Assembly: GCA_023412005.1 (NCBI GenBank)
Contig: JAEYOE010000012.1
Coordinates: 186,001-250,000, forward strand
DNA: 64,000 nt
Reading direction: 5' to 3'
Origin: Bacillota bacterium
GTDB taxonomy: Bacteria; Bacillota; Clostridia; Christensenellales; SZUA-584
Shown here: piece after piece, positions 8,458-17,189 of the stretch
How the letters are laid out: the number at the start of each line of letters is the position of its first letter
How positions within the stretch are numbered: the stretch's first letter is position 1
Notes under the pieces: model-generated
Told to the model about the DNA's origin: nothing
Database searches by the model: none
The model's input: the letters and a program-made list of their open reading frames with translations, nothing else
Program-made: the position numbers and the translations under genes

Positions 8458-9495
8458 ATGAAAAGATTATTAGCTATGTTATGTGTGGTTGTCATGGTTT
8501 TCGCATTAACAGCTTGCGGGAGCAATGCTCCGGCAGCCAGTGAAGCAAACACGGAAGGATCTGTGAGCCAAGAGCCGGCTGAGTCTTCTGCGGAGGCGGA
8601 ATCTCCTGCTGCAGCCAGTGACGTTGTCGTTGGTTATATGGCAAAGAATACTGTCGACGCTTTTCACGCGACACTCAATGGTGTTGCGAAAGAGATCCTT
8701 GATGGATATGCTGAGGATGGAACGATTGCTGGATGGCAGTTCTTTGATGCTCAGACAGATCCGGCAAATCAGATTAGCCAGCTTGAGGATGCAATCACGA
8801 ATGGTTGTAACTTTATCATAATGCTGCCTTGCGAAGCTGCCGGTTCAGATCCCATTGTTAAGCGCTGTGCTGAACTTGAGATACCGTGCATCGTTGTGAA
8901 CTCTTATACGGACAGCACGTTTGAACTTGCTACTGGTTATGCTGGTTCAGATGATGTTCAGGCTGGCGAAATGATGGCGGACTATGTGATGTCTCAGATA
9001 CCGGAAGGTGGCCTCTATGCTCACATGATGGGTGTTGTAGGATCTTCGGCTCAGATCGACCGCGGAAAGGGCATTACAAACAAAATGAACGCTGATTCTG
9101 GCTGGGAATGTGCTGGAGATTATCCGGCTGAATGGCTTGCTGAAAAAGCGGTTTCCTTTGCAACCGATGTTATCACACAGCATGGCGATGATCTAAAGGC
9201 AATACTTTGTGACAACGATGATATGTCCTCAGCGGTTCAGGCATATTGCAACTCCATTGACAGATCAGATATTATATGTATCGGCGTTGATGGTAACAAA
9301 GGACCTTTAACAATGATTAAGGATGGCACTTTGGGTGCGACAGTCTTCCAAGATGGTGCCGGGCAGATGAGATATGCTCTTGAGTTGATCCCGTATATTA
9401 TTGCTGGCGATACAACAACAATGGAATACTTCAACTCGCAGATTCCTTTCATTCTGGTGACAAAGGATAACGTTGGAGATTATCTGAAAAACTGA
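8458..9495 (+). CDS. Sugar ABC transporter substrate-binding lipoprotein
   Basis: 345-residue periplasmic-binding-protein type 1 (RbsB-like) lipoprotein. The signal peptide ends in the lipobox LTAC with lipidated Cys20, followed by a Ser/Ala/Glu-rich linker (residues 21-58) and then the two-lobed sugar-binding fold starting at VVGYMAKN. GGGAGGAAGAG precedes ATG. It is the last gene before the terminator at 9525-9558. Placement after the permease is unusual only in order, not composition. Confidence 0.95.
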   Translation: MKRLLAMLCVVVMVFALTACGSNAPAASEANTEGSVSQEPAESSAEAESPAAASDVVVGYMAKNTVDAFHATLNGVAKEILDGYAEDGTIAGWQFFDAQTDPANQISQLEDAITNGCNFIIMLPCEAAGSDPIVKRCAELEIPCIVVNSYTDSTFELATGYAGSDDVQAGEMMADYVMSQIPEGGLYAHMMGVVGSSAQIDRGKGITNKMNADSGWECAGDYPAEWLAEKAVSFATDVITQHGDDLKAILCDNDDMSSAVQAYCNSIDRSDIICIGVDGNKGPLTMIKDGTLGATVFQDGAGQMRYALELIPYIIAGDTTTMEYFNSQIPFILVTKDNVGDYLKN

Positions 9496-9524
9496 TAATA
9501 AAACTTGATACATATATTTGTAAG

Positions 9525-9558
9525 AAGGCGGTGTGTGTTATTCATACACCGTCTTTTA
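9525..9558 (+). terminator. Rho-independent terminator
   Basis: An 11-bp stem (GGCGGTGTGTG at 9527-9537 with CATACACCGTC at 9543-9553, two G-U pairs), a 5-nt loop TTATT and TTTTAT afterwards. It ends the RpiR-kinase-ABC operon. Confidence 0.85.
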
Positions 9559-9603
9559 TAAACTGAGGTATAACCTGATGCACAATATGCCCATGCTCAC
9601 TTT

Positions 9604-9789
9604 TTGCCCACATACGGCAGAACCAGTACGAACGCGTATGGGCATCTGCGGTCAATACTCGTGGGGAACAGCACAACGCTGTCGCTGGTTAACGGAAAGG
9701 CCTGCATGGGTGAGGCGCAGGAAATCATCTTTATGGAGTTTGACGGACCGCAGCCGCGTAAAATATTTGTTGATATCATTGGAGAGTAA
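9604..9789 (+). pseudogene. YjbQ-family (UPF0047) remnant, C-terminal part only
   Basis: From about 9637 the frame reads HLRSILVGNSTTLSLVNG, then GEAQEIIFMEFDGP, ending in VDIIGE. This is the C-terminal third of a YjbQ-family protein (family pattern: His-Leu-Arg-Ser, Gly-x-Ser/Thr, DGP, QxxGE). The upstream two thirds, including the HHTT metal-site region, are missing; the sequence just before does not match the family. Two complete YjbQ-family genes lie at 22.4 and 23.8 kb, so this is a third, dead copy. The 347-bp gap it occupies (9496-9842) otherwise holds only the terminator and the ribosome site of the next gene. Confidence 0.7.
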
Positions 9790-9842
9790 GGGCTGCTGCC
9801 CGTCTCTATGCGGTTAAATACTAAGCGAGAGGAAGATGACTC

Positions 9843-10781
9843 ATGGGATACGATATTGTCACAGTTGGGGCGCTTTTGTGTGAAGTGATGAGAAAAGAGC
9901 TCGATAAGCCGCTTGATGCTCCGGCTGATTTTACAGGCCCTTACCCAAGCGGGGATACACCGATTATGCTGAATGCGGCGGCTAAGCTGGGCGCAAAGTG
10001 TGCGATGGTCGGTGTGGTTGGCAATGATGGCTTTGGGCGATGTGTGGTCAACCGGCTCCAAGACAGCGGCGCGGACTGTTCCATGGTGCGTGTTCATCCG
10101 AATGCCTCCACCGGCGTGGCCTTCGTGTGCTATTTCAGCGATGGCAGCCGTAATTTTCTGTACCATGTTCATCACGCCGCGCCCGGCATGATGACGCGGG
10201 ATGATATTGATATAGAGAAACTTAAAGGGACCAAATGGGTGCATATTACAGGGTTCACCATGTCGATCAATCAGGATAGCACAGATGCGGTTTATAAGCT
10301 GATGTGCGAGCTCCCGGCGGCTACAAATATCAGCTTCGATCCGAATATCCGCCCCGAAGCGTTGAGCGTGGAACAAATTAAAGTGTTATGTAAGCCTGTG
10401 ATTGACCGGGCCAGCCTGATATTCCCAAGTAAAACAGAGGCCATGATGTGCACGGGCGCGTCTTCAGACGATGAGGGCTGCCGCATTTGGGCGAAGCAAG
10501 GGAAGCTTGTGGTATTGAAAAACGGAGAACAGGGCTGCCGTATTTACTCAGGAGACGACGTTATAAGTGTTCCGAGCTTTAAGGTGACTGAGGTCGATCC
10601 TACCGGAGCGGGGGATACATTCTGCGGTGCCTTTATGACCGCGCTGATTGAAAACAAGAGCCTTGAGGCATGCGGTCGCTTTGCCAATGCGGCAGGTGCC
10701 ATGTCGGTGCGCAGTCAGGGGCCGATGGAAGGCGCGCCGTCTCGTGAAGAGCTTGAGGCTTTCTTAAAAGCCAACGCATGA
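9843..10781 (+). CDS. PfkB-family carbohydrate kinase
   Basis: 312-residue ribokinase-like (PfkB) kinase. It carries the N-terminal sugar-binding segment (GPYPSGDTPIMLNAAAKLGA, the counterpart of the usual GG-x-xN-A motif), the VGNDGFG segment, and near the C-terminus the anion-hole/catalytic motif DPTGAGDTFCG, with the catalytic Asp in GAGD. Ribosome site AGGAAG. It is followed by a dead DUF4432 gene, suggesting that a small kinase-epimerase operon once stood here and has decayed. Substrate unknown; members phosphorylate ribose, fructose, 2-keto-3-deoxygluconate, nucleosides and others. Confidence 0.92.
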   Translation: MGYDIVTVGALLCEVMRKELDKPLDAPADFTGPYPSGDTPIMLNAAAKLGAKCAMVGVVGNDGFGRCVVNRLQDSGADCSMVRVHPNASTGVAFVCYFSDGSRNFLYHVHHAAPGMMTRDDIDIEKLKGTKWVHITGFTMSINQDSTDAVYKLMCELPAATNISFDPNIRPEALSVEQIKVLCKPVIDRASLIFPSKTEAMMCTGASSDDEGCRIWAKQGKLVVLKNGEQGCRIYSGDDVISVPSFKVTEVDPTGAGDTFCGAFMTALIENKSLEACGRFANAAGAMSVRSQGPMEGAPSREELEAFLKANA

Positions 10782-10836
10782 ATTAAGGATAACAGAATGA
10801 TAAATATGTGGAACGCCTGCTGAAAGGGGAAAAACA

Positions 10837-11870
10837 ATGGATCAGACATACGCGGATAACTGGCCTATGTTGGCGATATAGATCAATTGATAACACTGCG
10901 TGAAAGCGTGCTGACGGGCGGATTTCAAGACGGTGTGCGCACAATGGAAGTCAGCAACGGGGGAAACCTATCCGCGACAATACATCCCGGCCGCTGTATG
11001 GATATCTATTAGGTACGGTACAAAGGAAAAAACCTCAACTATATTACGCCTTGCGGTATTGTGGAACCCGAGTATTATGACGCGCAGGTCACAAGATGGC
11101 TGCGCAGCTTCTTTGTGGGAATACTGACCACATGCGGATTGCAGCATTTTGGCAGCCCAATGGTGAAAGACGGAGAAGAGCTTGGTCTGCATGGCAGAAT
11201 CGCAAATGCGCCTGCGGAAAATGTGAAATACGAAAGAGGCGTTCGCGATGAGAACCCGACGCTGAGCTTGGAAGGGGCTATGCGTGAAGCACGAATCTTC
11301 GGAGAAAATCTGACGCTGCACAGGAAGCTGGAATTTGAATATGAACAGGATTCTATATTGCTGACAGATACGATTACCAACCATGGGTTCGGCGACAGGC
11401 AGTTTGTGTATGCGCTGCATTTAAACTATGGGTATCCGCTTTTGGAGGAAGGGTGCAGATTGATTCTGGATTCGCAGAACGTAACGCCCTGAGAGCCGCA
11501 TGCGGCAAAGTGCTGGCAGCAGATTGAAGCGCCTGAATATCCCTATCCGGAAAGATGCTATTTCCACGACGTTAATCATGATACAGAAGGAATCTCACTG
11601 TACACGTTCTTCAATGAGAAGCGTGGAATCGGTATTAACGTGGTTTACCCGTTGACCAACGGACGCAACATCGGAGAAATGCTGCGCTTACTGGACGCGC
11701 TTCAGACGACAGACCGCGATAAGGTCGCGACGCCGGCGAACTGGCGGCCCGGTTTCCCAACGATTATCCCGTCACCGCAGACGGTGGAGGGCGCAATGCA
11801 GCGGCTCGATACGGGCGACAACTGCATGGATTGGTATCTGTGCTACAATCAGCCGAAGGAACTGACATAG
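10837..11870 (+). pseudogene. DUF4432 aldose-epimerase-like gene, disabled and joined to a peroxiredoxin tail
   Basis: The ATG at 10837 has a good ribosome site (AAAGGGG), but the frame shifts at about 10860 (one base lost between AAC and CTG). It then runs as a DUF4432 protein (LRESVLTGGFQDGVRTMEV, HPGRCMDIY, GLHGRIANAPAENV, TITNHG, LNYGYPLL) with in-frame stops TAG 11010-11012 and TGA 11490-11492. After GIGINV (about 11643) the same frame enters the C-terminus of a peroxiredoxin (VYPLTNGRNIG to CYNQPKELT, stop 11868-11870). Compared with the intact homologue at 13758-14780, about 70 C-terminal residues were replaced. The join is in frame, but the three lesions make it non-functional. Confidence 0.85.
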
Positions 11871-11915
11871 GGAGAAGATTAGGGAGCGCTGGATGAGAGT
11901 CCGGCGCTTGCTTTT
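11643..11915 (+). repeat. Direct repeat, peroxiredoxin 3' end plus terminator (copy 1)
   Basis: About 270 bp encoding the last 75 residues of a 1-Cys/AhpC-type peroxiredoxin and its terminator hairpin. Nearly the same DNA recurs in the same orientation at 25976-26249 and 27408-27716, with only scattered substitutions (for example GAAATG against GAAATA, GATACGGGC against GATTCGGGC). Copies 1 and 3 share the loop TGAGAG in the terminator; copy 2 differs there. Confidence 0.9.
11885..11915 (+). terminator. Rho-independent terminator after peroxiredoxin tail copy 1
   Basis: Stem AGCGCTGGA (11885-11893) with TCCGGCGCT (11900-11908), one G-U pair, followed by TGCTTTT. Confidence 0.75.
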
Positions 11916-12306
11916 AATCACCTTTTATAGCAACAAAAAATAATGCCGACAGTCACAATCTGTTGCAAGTTATATAGATATTAATGTCTTTGATAGTCCT
12001 AATCCGCGCTGTCATCTCATCAAGGTAGAGCGACTAATGTGAAAACCCAGTATTCATCGAGGATTCAGGCATTTCGTCAATCAAAACCGACAATAAAACC
12101 CACTAATGAAACGGGATTGAGAGGAATACAATGGATAATAAGGTCAGGGTCTCTCTTGAAACGACGTCATATGTTAGTTGCTGAAAAAGCAAATGAAAAC
12201 AAGTCACTTATATGGTGTTGCCATATAAGTGTAGTAAATAATGAAAAATGCCGACCATAATCAAAACCCGAAGAATTGCGTAAAGGGCTGAAAGCCACAC
12301 GATTGA
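11916..12306. other. Intergenic region, no intact gene
   Basis: 390 bp between peroxiredoxin tail copy 1 and the convergent FGGY kinase. A well-formed start (GAGAGGAATACA then ATG at about 12131) opens only 17 codons before a stop, so it looks like the 5' stub of a lost gene. A 73-codon frame at 12039-12260 has no family resemblance that I can see. The strong hairpin at 12205-12231 is listed separately. Confidence 0.5.
12205..12231 (-). terminator. Perfect hairpin, likely terminator of the minus-strand kinase operon
   Basis: An 11-bp perfect stem, CACTTATATGG (12205-12215) with CCATATAAGTG (12221-12231), loop of 5. Read on the minus strand, downstream of the kinase stop, it is followed by a T-rich stretch, which fits a terminator; on the plus strand it is not. 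Confidence 0.6.
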
Positions 12307-13761
12307 TCATTCATAGTATGTTTTGATACCATTCCACATCCGAAGACGACGTGCATATTTTTCATCAAGATTGCAGGCCAGTGACGGGTCAGGATATTCG
12401 AGGCGGGTCTTTGAAGCCATTGCTTTGACAGCATCATTGAAATTTCTATATACGCCAATACCTTTAGCAGCTATCATTGCGGCACCAAGCGCACATGCAT
12501 CACTTTCGTTGGATATTTCGACGTTCAGCTTTGTCGCTGCACAGATTAAAGAACACCACAACGAACTTTTAGCTGCGCCGCCCATTATCCTCAATGTTTG
12601 AATTTGGCATCCGTTTGCGGAGAAATCGTCGAGTGTACGACGAACCTCAAAAGCCGCGCTTTCCATAATAACGCGGGCGAAATCAAATCGATCGTGCTCA
12701 AAACCAATACCCAAAAAAGAACCGCGGGCATTGAGGTTCCAAATGGGGTAACCCGCGCCTGATAAATAGGGATAGAAAAAGAGATCCTGTACCTTGGCTG
12801 CCCGCAGTGCGGCTTGCTGATCGACTTCTTTGAAATCCTCAGTCAGAAACTCGTTTTTAAACCAATGTAATGAAGCTCCACTGCCGACAAGCGATGCAAT
12901 AGCACCGTACAATCCGGAAACGGGATGGACACCCGGCGCAATATAGGTATCGGTAAACAGTGGTTTATCATCAATCCCCATCACAACCCATGTGGTGCCC
13001 GCAGAAAGCAGCATATCGCCCTTGCCAATGGCCCCGGCTCCAATCGAGGCGCAATACTGGTCATGTGCGCCGTTATAGACCGACGTTCCCATTCTTAGTC
13101 CTGTTGAATTTGCGGCAGACTGAGAGATATATCCTGTGAGCGCCCCTGTGGGAATAACTTCCGGCAGTTCACTGCGCGTGATGCCGACAGCATCAAGTAT
13201 TTTGTTATCATAATCTTGATCACTCACGCAATAGAGTTGGCGAATCGAGGCATTTGATGGATCACATACCGGATTGCCTGTCAGAAAAAGATTCATATAC
13301 TCAATCGTTGAAACAAATCGTACAGCATCTTTATAGGCATCCGTGTGTTTCATATACATGATTTTTGCCGCGTCAAGTGAAGGACTCATACGCCACCCTG
13401 TATTACGATATACGTAATCGTTGCCGAGGCAATCAGCGAGCTTTGAGGCTTCAGCTTTGGAGCGCGCATCCATCCAAGTCAGTGCATTGCCTATCGGACG
13501 GTTATGGGCATCAATTGCCACAGTACTTGCCCCTTGAGTAGACAATGATATTGCGATAATGCTCGATGCGTCATGTCCCTCAATGGCCTGCCTGATAGCG
13601 GCTGCGCCGCATTCCGTCCAATCATCTGGGCGTTGTTCTATGCAGCATCCTTTGGAAATAAGACGATAACCGGCATAACCCTTGCCGAGAACAGTGCCTT
13701 TTTCGTCAACCAACAGCGCTTTCGCGCCTGTCGTACCGATATCAAGTCCGATAAATTTCAT
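12307..13761 (-). CDS. FGGY-family carbohydrate kinase
   Basis: 484-residue FGGY kinase. N-terminal DIGTTGAKA (residues 7-15) is the phosphate motif; SLSTQGAS (about 73-80) lies where GxSGQ sits in xylulokinases; YNGAHDQYC carries the likely catalytic Asp; LRIMGGAAKSS is the C-terminal adenosine motif. The start has AAAGGGAG 9 nt upstream and overlaps the DUF4432 stop by 4 nt (ATGA), so the two are translationally coupled. The STQ rather than SGQ motif argues against a plain xylulokinase; gluconate, L-ribulose or autoinducer-2 type kinases are alternatives. A truncated paralogue lies at 26739-27251. Confidence 0.9.
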   Translation of the reverse strand: MKFIGLDIGTTGAKALLVDEKGTVLGKGYAGYRLISKGCCIEQRPDDWTECGAAAIRQAIEGHDASSIIAISLSTQGASTVAIDAHNRPIGNALTWMDARSKAEASKLADCLGNDYVYRNTGWRMSPSLDAAKIMYMKHTDAYKDAVRFVSTIEYMNLFLTGNPVCDPSNASIRQLYCVSDQDYDNKILDAVGITRSELPEVIPTGALTGYISQSAANSTGLRMGTSVYNGAHDQYCASIGAGAIGKGDMLLSAGTTWVVMGIDDKPLFTDTYIAPGVHPVSGLYGAIASLVGSGASLHWFKNEFLTEDFKEVDQQAALRAAKVQDLFFYPYLSGAGYPIWNLNARGSFLGIGFEHDRFDFARVIMESAAFEVRRTLDDFSANGCQIQTLRIMGGAAKSSLWCSLICAATKLNVEISNESDACALGAAMIAAKGIGVYRNFNDAVKAMASKTRLEYPDPSLACNLDEKYARRLRMWNGIKTYYE

Positions 13762-14780
13762 ACTTGCTTGCTCCCTTTACAATGCTTTGAAAAGTCCTGT
13801 ATCTCCGATTCGCCTTCGAGTACGCCAATAGAGAGACTGTGATGGATTGAACCATATGCGGGCAAAACCCGGAGTGTTCCGTTTCTGCGCTCTTCCACAC
13901 GTCCAAGCCCGATACAGTTGCAAGGTTCCAGTGCAACCACATAATCGTGCGCCGCCATGTGCTTCCACTCACACAGATATGGCAAATGCGTTGTATCATA
14001 TTCAATATAGCCGCCAAGCTGCAGATCCGGATTGGTGATGCCTGCGCGTGCGTGTGTATCGCTTAATGTATGCAGAAACAATTGATGCTGCGGTTGAGCG
14101 TCCGGTGCACACATGTAAACCCAGTCCTGAGACTGGGTGTTTCGTGGCTGCGTGGAAACGGGCGAGCACACAAACGTGCTACAGGCATCCAAAAGCGGAT
14201 ACCCAAAGTTAATATGATATAGCAGCATATATTCTTCGTCCTTCGCACTGTGGTTTGTGATCATATCGGTTATCGTTATCGTTTTATCATACAAACCGGT
14301 GGATATAGTGCGATGCAGCGAAAGCTGACGCCCGTAAAGCCGCGTTTCCCAAACCTGCCCGCTGACAGAGAGAATATAATCATCATCCTGCCAGTCTTCG
14401 CATATAGCGACATGTTTGGCAGGTGTGCTGCCAATGCGGCCATGAATCGGATGCACGCCGTTATCTTCACATGCATCGCCGACATTTGCGAGCCCGCAGG
14501 TGTACAGCATGCCGCCGGGCCATTGATGGAAAAACTCATCCTTGGCAGGATTCTGGCCGAGATTTAACCCGTTCTTTGAATGAAAAGAAAGGTTGCAGCC
14601 CTTATAAGAAAAATCATATATATCCAGACAGCGGTCAGGCAACACGGTAAAACGAAGGCCAGCGGCATTGTATACTTCAATTGACCTTAAGCCTTTGCTG
14701 CTGCCGTCGGTATAAACTGACTCCCGAATCCCTGCAATCTGATTCATATTTCCAAGCTTTTGCATTAGTTGTATATTCAT
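13758..14780 (-). CDS. DUF4432 family protein, aldose-1-epimerase-like
   Basis: 340-residue protein of the DUF4432 group in the galactose-mutarotase superfamily. Visible marks are VLPDRCLDIYDFSYKG (about 49-64), the HPIHGRIG segment (about 110-117) with candidate active-site His residues, TDMITNHS, LLYHINFGYPLL, and ALEPCNCIG. Superfamily members interconvert anomers or epimerise sugars; several DUF4432 proteins sit in sugar operons without a proven reaction. Ribosome site GGAGAG. It is coupled to the downstream kinase and follows an amidohydrolase, all under LacI operator control, so it probably presents the right sugar form to the kinase. Confidence 0.88.
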   Translation of the reverse strand: MNIQLMQKLGNMNQIAGIRESVYTDGSSKGLRSIEVYNAAGLRFTVLPDRCLDIYDFSYKGCNLSFHSKNGLNLGQNPAKDEFFHQWPGGMLYTCGLANVGDACEDNGVHPIHGRIGSTPAKHVAICEDWQDDDYILSVSGQVWETRLYGRQLSLHRTISTGLYDKTITITDMITNHSAKDEEYMLLYHINFGYPLLDACSTFVCSPVSTQPRNTQSQDWVYMCAPDAQPQHQLFLHTLSDTHARAGITNPDLQLGGYIEYDTTHLPYLCEWKHMAAHDYVVALEPCNCIGLGRVEERRNGTLRVLPAYGSIHHSLSIGVLEGESEIQDFSKHCKGSKQV

Positions 14781-14839
14781 GTGGTCTCTCCGAATCGAAA
14801 GATATTTTAAGCTGTTTCAATGCCGTCAACGCTGCCTAA

Positions 14840-15853
14840 TCAGATGAGTTTTGAGTAGACTGACCTCGCATTGCGGCAGAAAACATCCTGTAAAACAGTT
14901 TGATCGCTCCCGATTATATTCAGTATGGTATTGAGCTGTTCATAGAGGAAGAAGGTATAGCTGTTTTCCTCGTTGCGATGAGTATGTTTGTTCCATGAAA
15001 AATCTTCACGGCACAGGTTATGATACCCATGCTTGTCCCATTTGCGTTTGCCATGCCACAAGAAGATGGGAAGGTCTGTGCCAAACAGTATGCAGTGATG
15101 ATCCAGTTTGTCAAACGCGAGCGCATAAACCTTTGGGTTCAATACAGCAGCGCAGTCGAACCAAAGACGATGAATATCTTCGCCCAAAGCATCTAAAGCC
15201 TTTTCGAAATACTCATGCTGAAAGCAGCGTCCGAAGTGAGCAATCACCAGTTTGACATTAGGATAGCGGTTCAGTATAAGACGAATCTCTGAAATGTTAT
15301 CAGGGTCGGGCAAACGGCCCGCTCTCGGTAAATGCATCAGCACGGATGCATGCAGCTCGTTTGCCAGCGCGAATTGCTCATGAGGCATAAAATCAAATAT
15401 GCTCACATCCGCACCTTTGACGGAGCTGGCCATATAAGGGTAGGGCTTGAAACCGGAGAATCCACCCGCAAGGTAATCTTTTTTAATTTGGTCGGCTGTA
15501 TATTCGGGGCGTAGTGTATACAGCCCGCTTAGAGCATGATCACTAATCAATGAAGAGATATAAGCGTTATTTGCTTTGGTATCGGCGTCACGCAGCGGCC
15601 ATGGCAGCGCAACAAAGTTCCATTGTTTATTGGGAAACATGACTTGGCTGTAGTGACAGGCATCCTCATATGACATGAGAAGGCCGCACTCTAAAGCCCA
15701 ATCTCCGGCGATCGTTTCAGGCGTAATGGACGCCACATGCGACGGAAGATTAAAATGGGCATGTGCATCTATAATTGTGTCGGGAAGACGATCGCGAAGA
15801 TAGCGGTCATAGAAAAGACTGTCGAGTTCAGTCTTGTGAAAGTACGTATACAT
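14840..15853 (-). CDS. Amidohydrolase 2 family metal-dependent hydrolase
   Basis: 337-residue TIM-barrel amidohydrolase. Metal-site motif DAHAHF is at residues 29-34, a mid-barrel LMHLPRAG and VIAHFGRC supply further His ligands, and FGTDLP supplies the catalytic Asp. An upstream ATG gives 14 more residues, but the ATG at 15853 has AAGGAGG 10 nt upstream and is preferred. It is the first gene of the minus-strand arm of the LacI regulon. Amidohydrolase 2 members include lactonases, decarboxylases and uronate-type enzymes; a sugar lactone or aldonate derivative is a reasonable guess from context, no more. Confidence 0.87.
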   Translation of the reverse strand: MYTYFHKTELDSLFYDRYLRDRLPDTIIDAHAHFNLPSHVASITPETIAGDWALECGLLMSYEDACHYSQVMFPNKQWNFVALPWPLRDADTKANNAYISSLISDHALSGLYTLRPEYTADQIKKDYLAGGFSGFKPYPYMASSVKGADVSIFDFMPHEQFALANELHASVLMHLPRAGRLPDPDNISEIRLILNRYPNVKLVIAHFGRCFQHEYFEKALDALGEDIHRLWFDCAAVLNPKVYALAFDKLDHHCILFGTDLPIFLWHGKRKWDKHGYHNLCREDFSWNKHTHRNEENSYTFFLYEQLNTILNIIGSDQTVLQDVFCRNARSVYSKLI

Positions 15854-15903
15854 TTTTCTGATGCCTCCTTGTATCTTGTAAAAGCATATATGCATTTAAA
15901 ATG

Positions 15904-15917
15904 TGCACCCGAGTGCA
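15904..15917. promoter_or_regulatory. LacI-family operator O1
   Basis: TGCAC-CCGA-GTGCA, the same inverted repeat as O2 (16092-16105) and O3 (17191-17204). It lies about 15 bp downstream of the -10 box of the minus-strand promoter, in the position expected for repression of the amidohydrolase-DUF4432-kinase operon. Confidence 0.8.
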
Positions 15918-15931
15918 TATCTAATGAGTGT

Positions 15932-15960
15932 ATTATATGGTGAACGTATTAAAAAGTCAA
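15932..15960 (-). promoter_or_regulatory. Promoter of amidohydrolase-epimerase-kinase operon
   Basis: Minus strand: -35 TTGACT (15960-15955), 17-nt spacer, -10 TATAAT (15937-15932). Operator O1 follows immediately. Confidence 0.82.
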
Positions 15961-15978
15961 TCAGCGCGATAAAAAGTG

Positions 15979-16007
15979 TTGACAACCCTATTGTTGGGTC
16001 ATATAAT
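15979..16007 (+). promoter_or_regulatory. Promoter of lacI-type regulator gene
   Basis: -35 TTGACA (15979-15984), 17-nt spacer, -10 TATAAT (16002-16007), a perfect consensus. The start codon is 128 bp downstream, and operator O2 lies inside the leader, giving a roadblock-type site for autorepression. Confidence 0.82.
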
Positions 16008-16090
16008 GAGCCTGTTGAAAGCAATTAGTAACTGGTTTCATTTATGCCATTATCATTTTAGTTCATATAGTCTATTTTTTTGAAAATGAC

Positions 16091-16106
16091 GTGCACCCGG
16101 ATGCAC
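16091..16106. promoter_or_regulatory. LacI-family operator O2
   Basis: GTGCAC-CCGG-ATGCAC, inverted repeat matching O1 and O3. It lies in the leader of the regulator gene, about 29 bp before its start codon. Confidence 0.78.
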
Positions 16107-16134
16107 GAAAGGAAAAACGGATGCGGGGGATATT

Positions 16135-17163
16135 ATGGAGGGAACGCGGGCAACGCTTAAGGATGTTGCGGAAAAATCCGGCTATGCATTAAGAACCGTG
16201 AAAAAGGTGATGAGCGGCACGGAAAGCGTGGGCGAAAAAACGCGTATTGCTGTGCTGCGGGCTGCTCAGGAGCTGAATTATCAGCGTAATATTCTTGCGT
16301 CTACGCTTTCAAAAGGCAGAAACACCCATATCGCAATTGTTTATGCCGAAACGACCAAGACCTATTTCCCTGAGGTGGAAAGAGGCTTTAAGCAATGTGC
16401 TGAGGAGTTTCGCGACTATGGAATGTCTATCAAATTCTATAAGGTGTTTGACCGCGATGTCGAAAGCCAGATTGCCGTTTTGAAGGAACTCATTGCCGAG
16501 AATAGCATCGATGGGCTCATTATTCAGCCTATGAGCCGATCGCGTTTAAACCCATACATTGACGAACTGATTGAGATGGGCAAGCCCGTTATCACATTTG
16601 GTGCCGATGCATCTTCTGAAAAAAGGTTATGCTACATTGGGCCAAACGCCTACAAATCCGGCCGCATCGGCGCACAGATATTGGCCAATTATATTGGAAA
16701 GAACGGTAATGTGGTGGTGATTTCCGATAATAATGAGCATATGCAAACTGTAGACCGTATTAAGGGTTTTATTGATCGCGTTAATGAACACTACCCCAAT
16801 TTAAAAATAACTAATTTAAACATTCCGAACAATCCAGTTCTTTATTACGAAATGGTCAAAACTCTTGTCACAAAGGAATCGATACAAGGGATTTTCTGTA
16901 CGGACGCAAATTCATATATCGCTGGCGAGGTCCTGAGAGACCTCAATATTAAAGATACGGCTGTTGTGGGGTTTGATATTTCTCAGATGGCGGTTGATTT
17001 GATGAAGCAGGGGTATCTGAAAGTGATTATTGAGCAGAATCCTTATCAGTTTTCGTATGCAGCGCTTAAAACAATGTTTAACTATCTTTATTTGAATGAG
17101 ATGCCCCAGAAAATTCAATACACCAGCCTGTCGGTTTTGACGAGCGAATGCTTGGAATATTGA
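16135..17163 (+). CDS. LacI family transcriptional regulator
   Basis: 342-residue repressor-type regulator. The N-terminal LacI helix-turn-helix starts at ATLKDVAEKSG (residues about 5-15) and continues to the hinge helix ILASTLSKG (about 53-61). The rest is a periplasmic-binding-protein type 1 effector domain (HIAIVYAET to the C-terminus). It differs from the common LacI recognition helix (VSxxTVSRVL), having ALRTVKKVM, which may go with the unusual TGCAC half-site. GGGGGA precedes ATG. Three matching operators, at its own gene and at the two flanking operons, define its local regulon; the inducer is likely the transported sugar or its phosphate. Confidence 0.95.
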   Translation: MEGTRATLKDVAEKSGYALRTVKKVMSGTESVGEKTRIAVLRAAQELNYQRNILASTLSKGRNTHIAIVYAETTKTYFPEVERGFKQCAEEFRDYGMSIKFYKVFDRDVESQIAVLKELIAENSIDGLIIQPMSRSRLNPYIDELIEMGKPVITFGADASSEKRLCYIGPNAYKSGRIGAQILANYIGKNGNVVVISDNNEHMQTVDRIKGFIDRVNEHYPNLKITNLNIPNNPVLYYEMVKTLVTKESIQGIFCTDANSYIAGEVLRDLNIKDTAVVGFDISQMAVDLMKQGYLKVIIEQNPYQFSYAALKTMFNYLYLNEMPQKIQYTSLSVLTSECLEY

Positions 17164-17189
17164 TTATATCTGGTTTTTTTTCAAATAAT
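17160..17189 (+). promoter_or_regulatory. Promoter of second sugar ABC operon
   Basis: TTGATT (17160-17165), 18-nt spacer, AATAAT (17184-17189), directly followed by operator O3. Weaker than the other two promoters of this regulon, and it overlaps the lacI stop codon. Confidence 0.5.

Noticed and set aside
12039..12260. Transposase fragment in the spacer before the kinase
   Set aside because: The 73-codon frame has no DDE or HUH motif and no terminal inverted repeats nearby.
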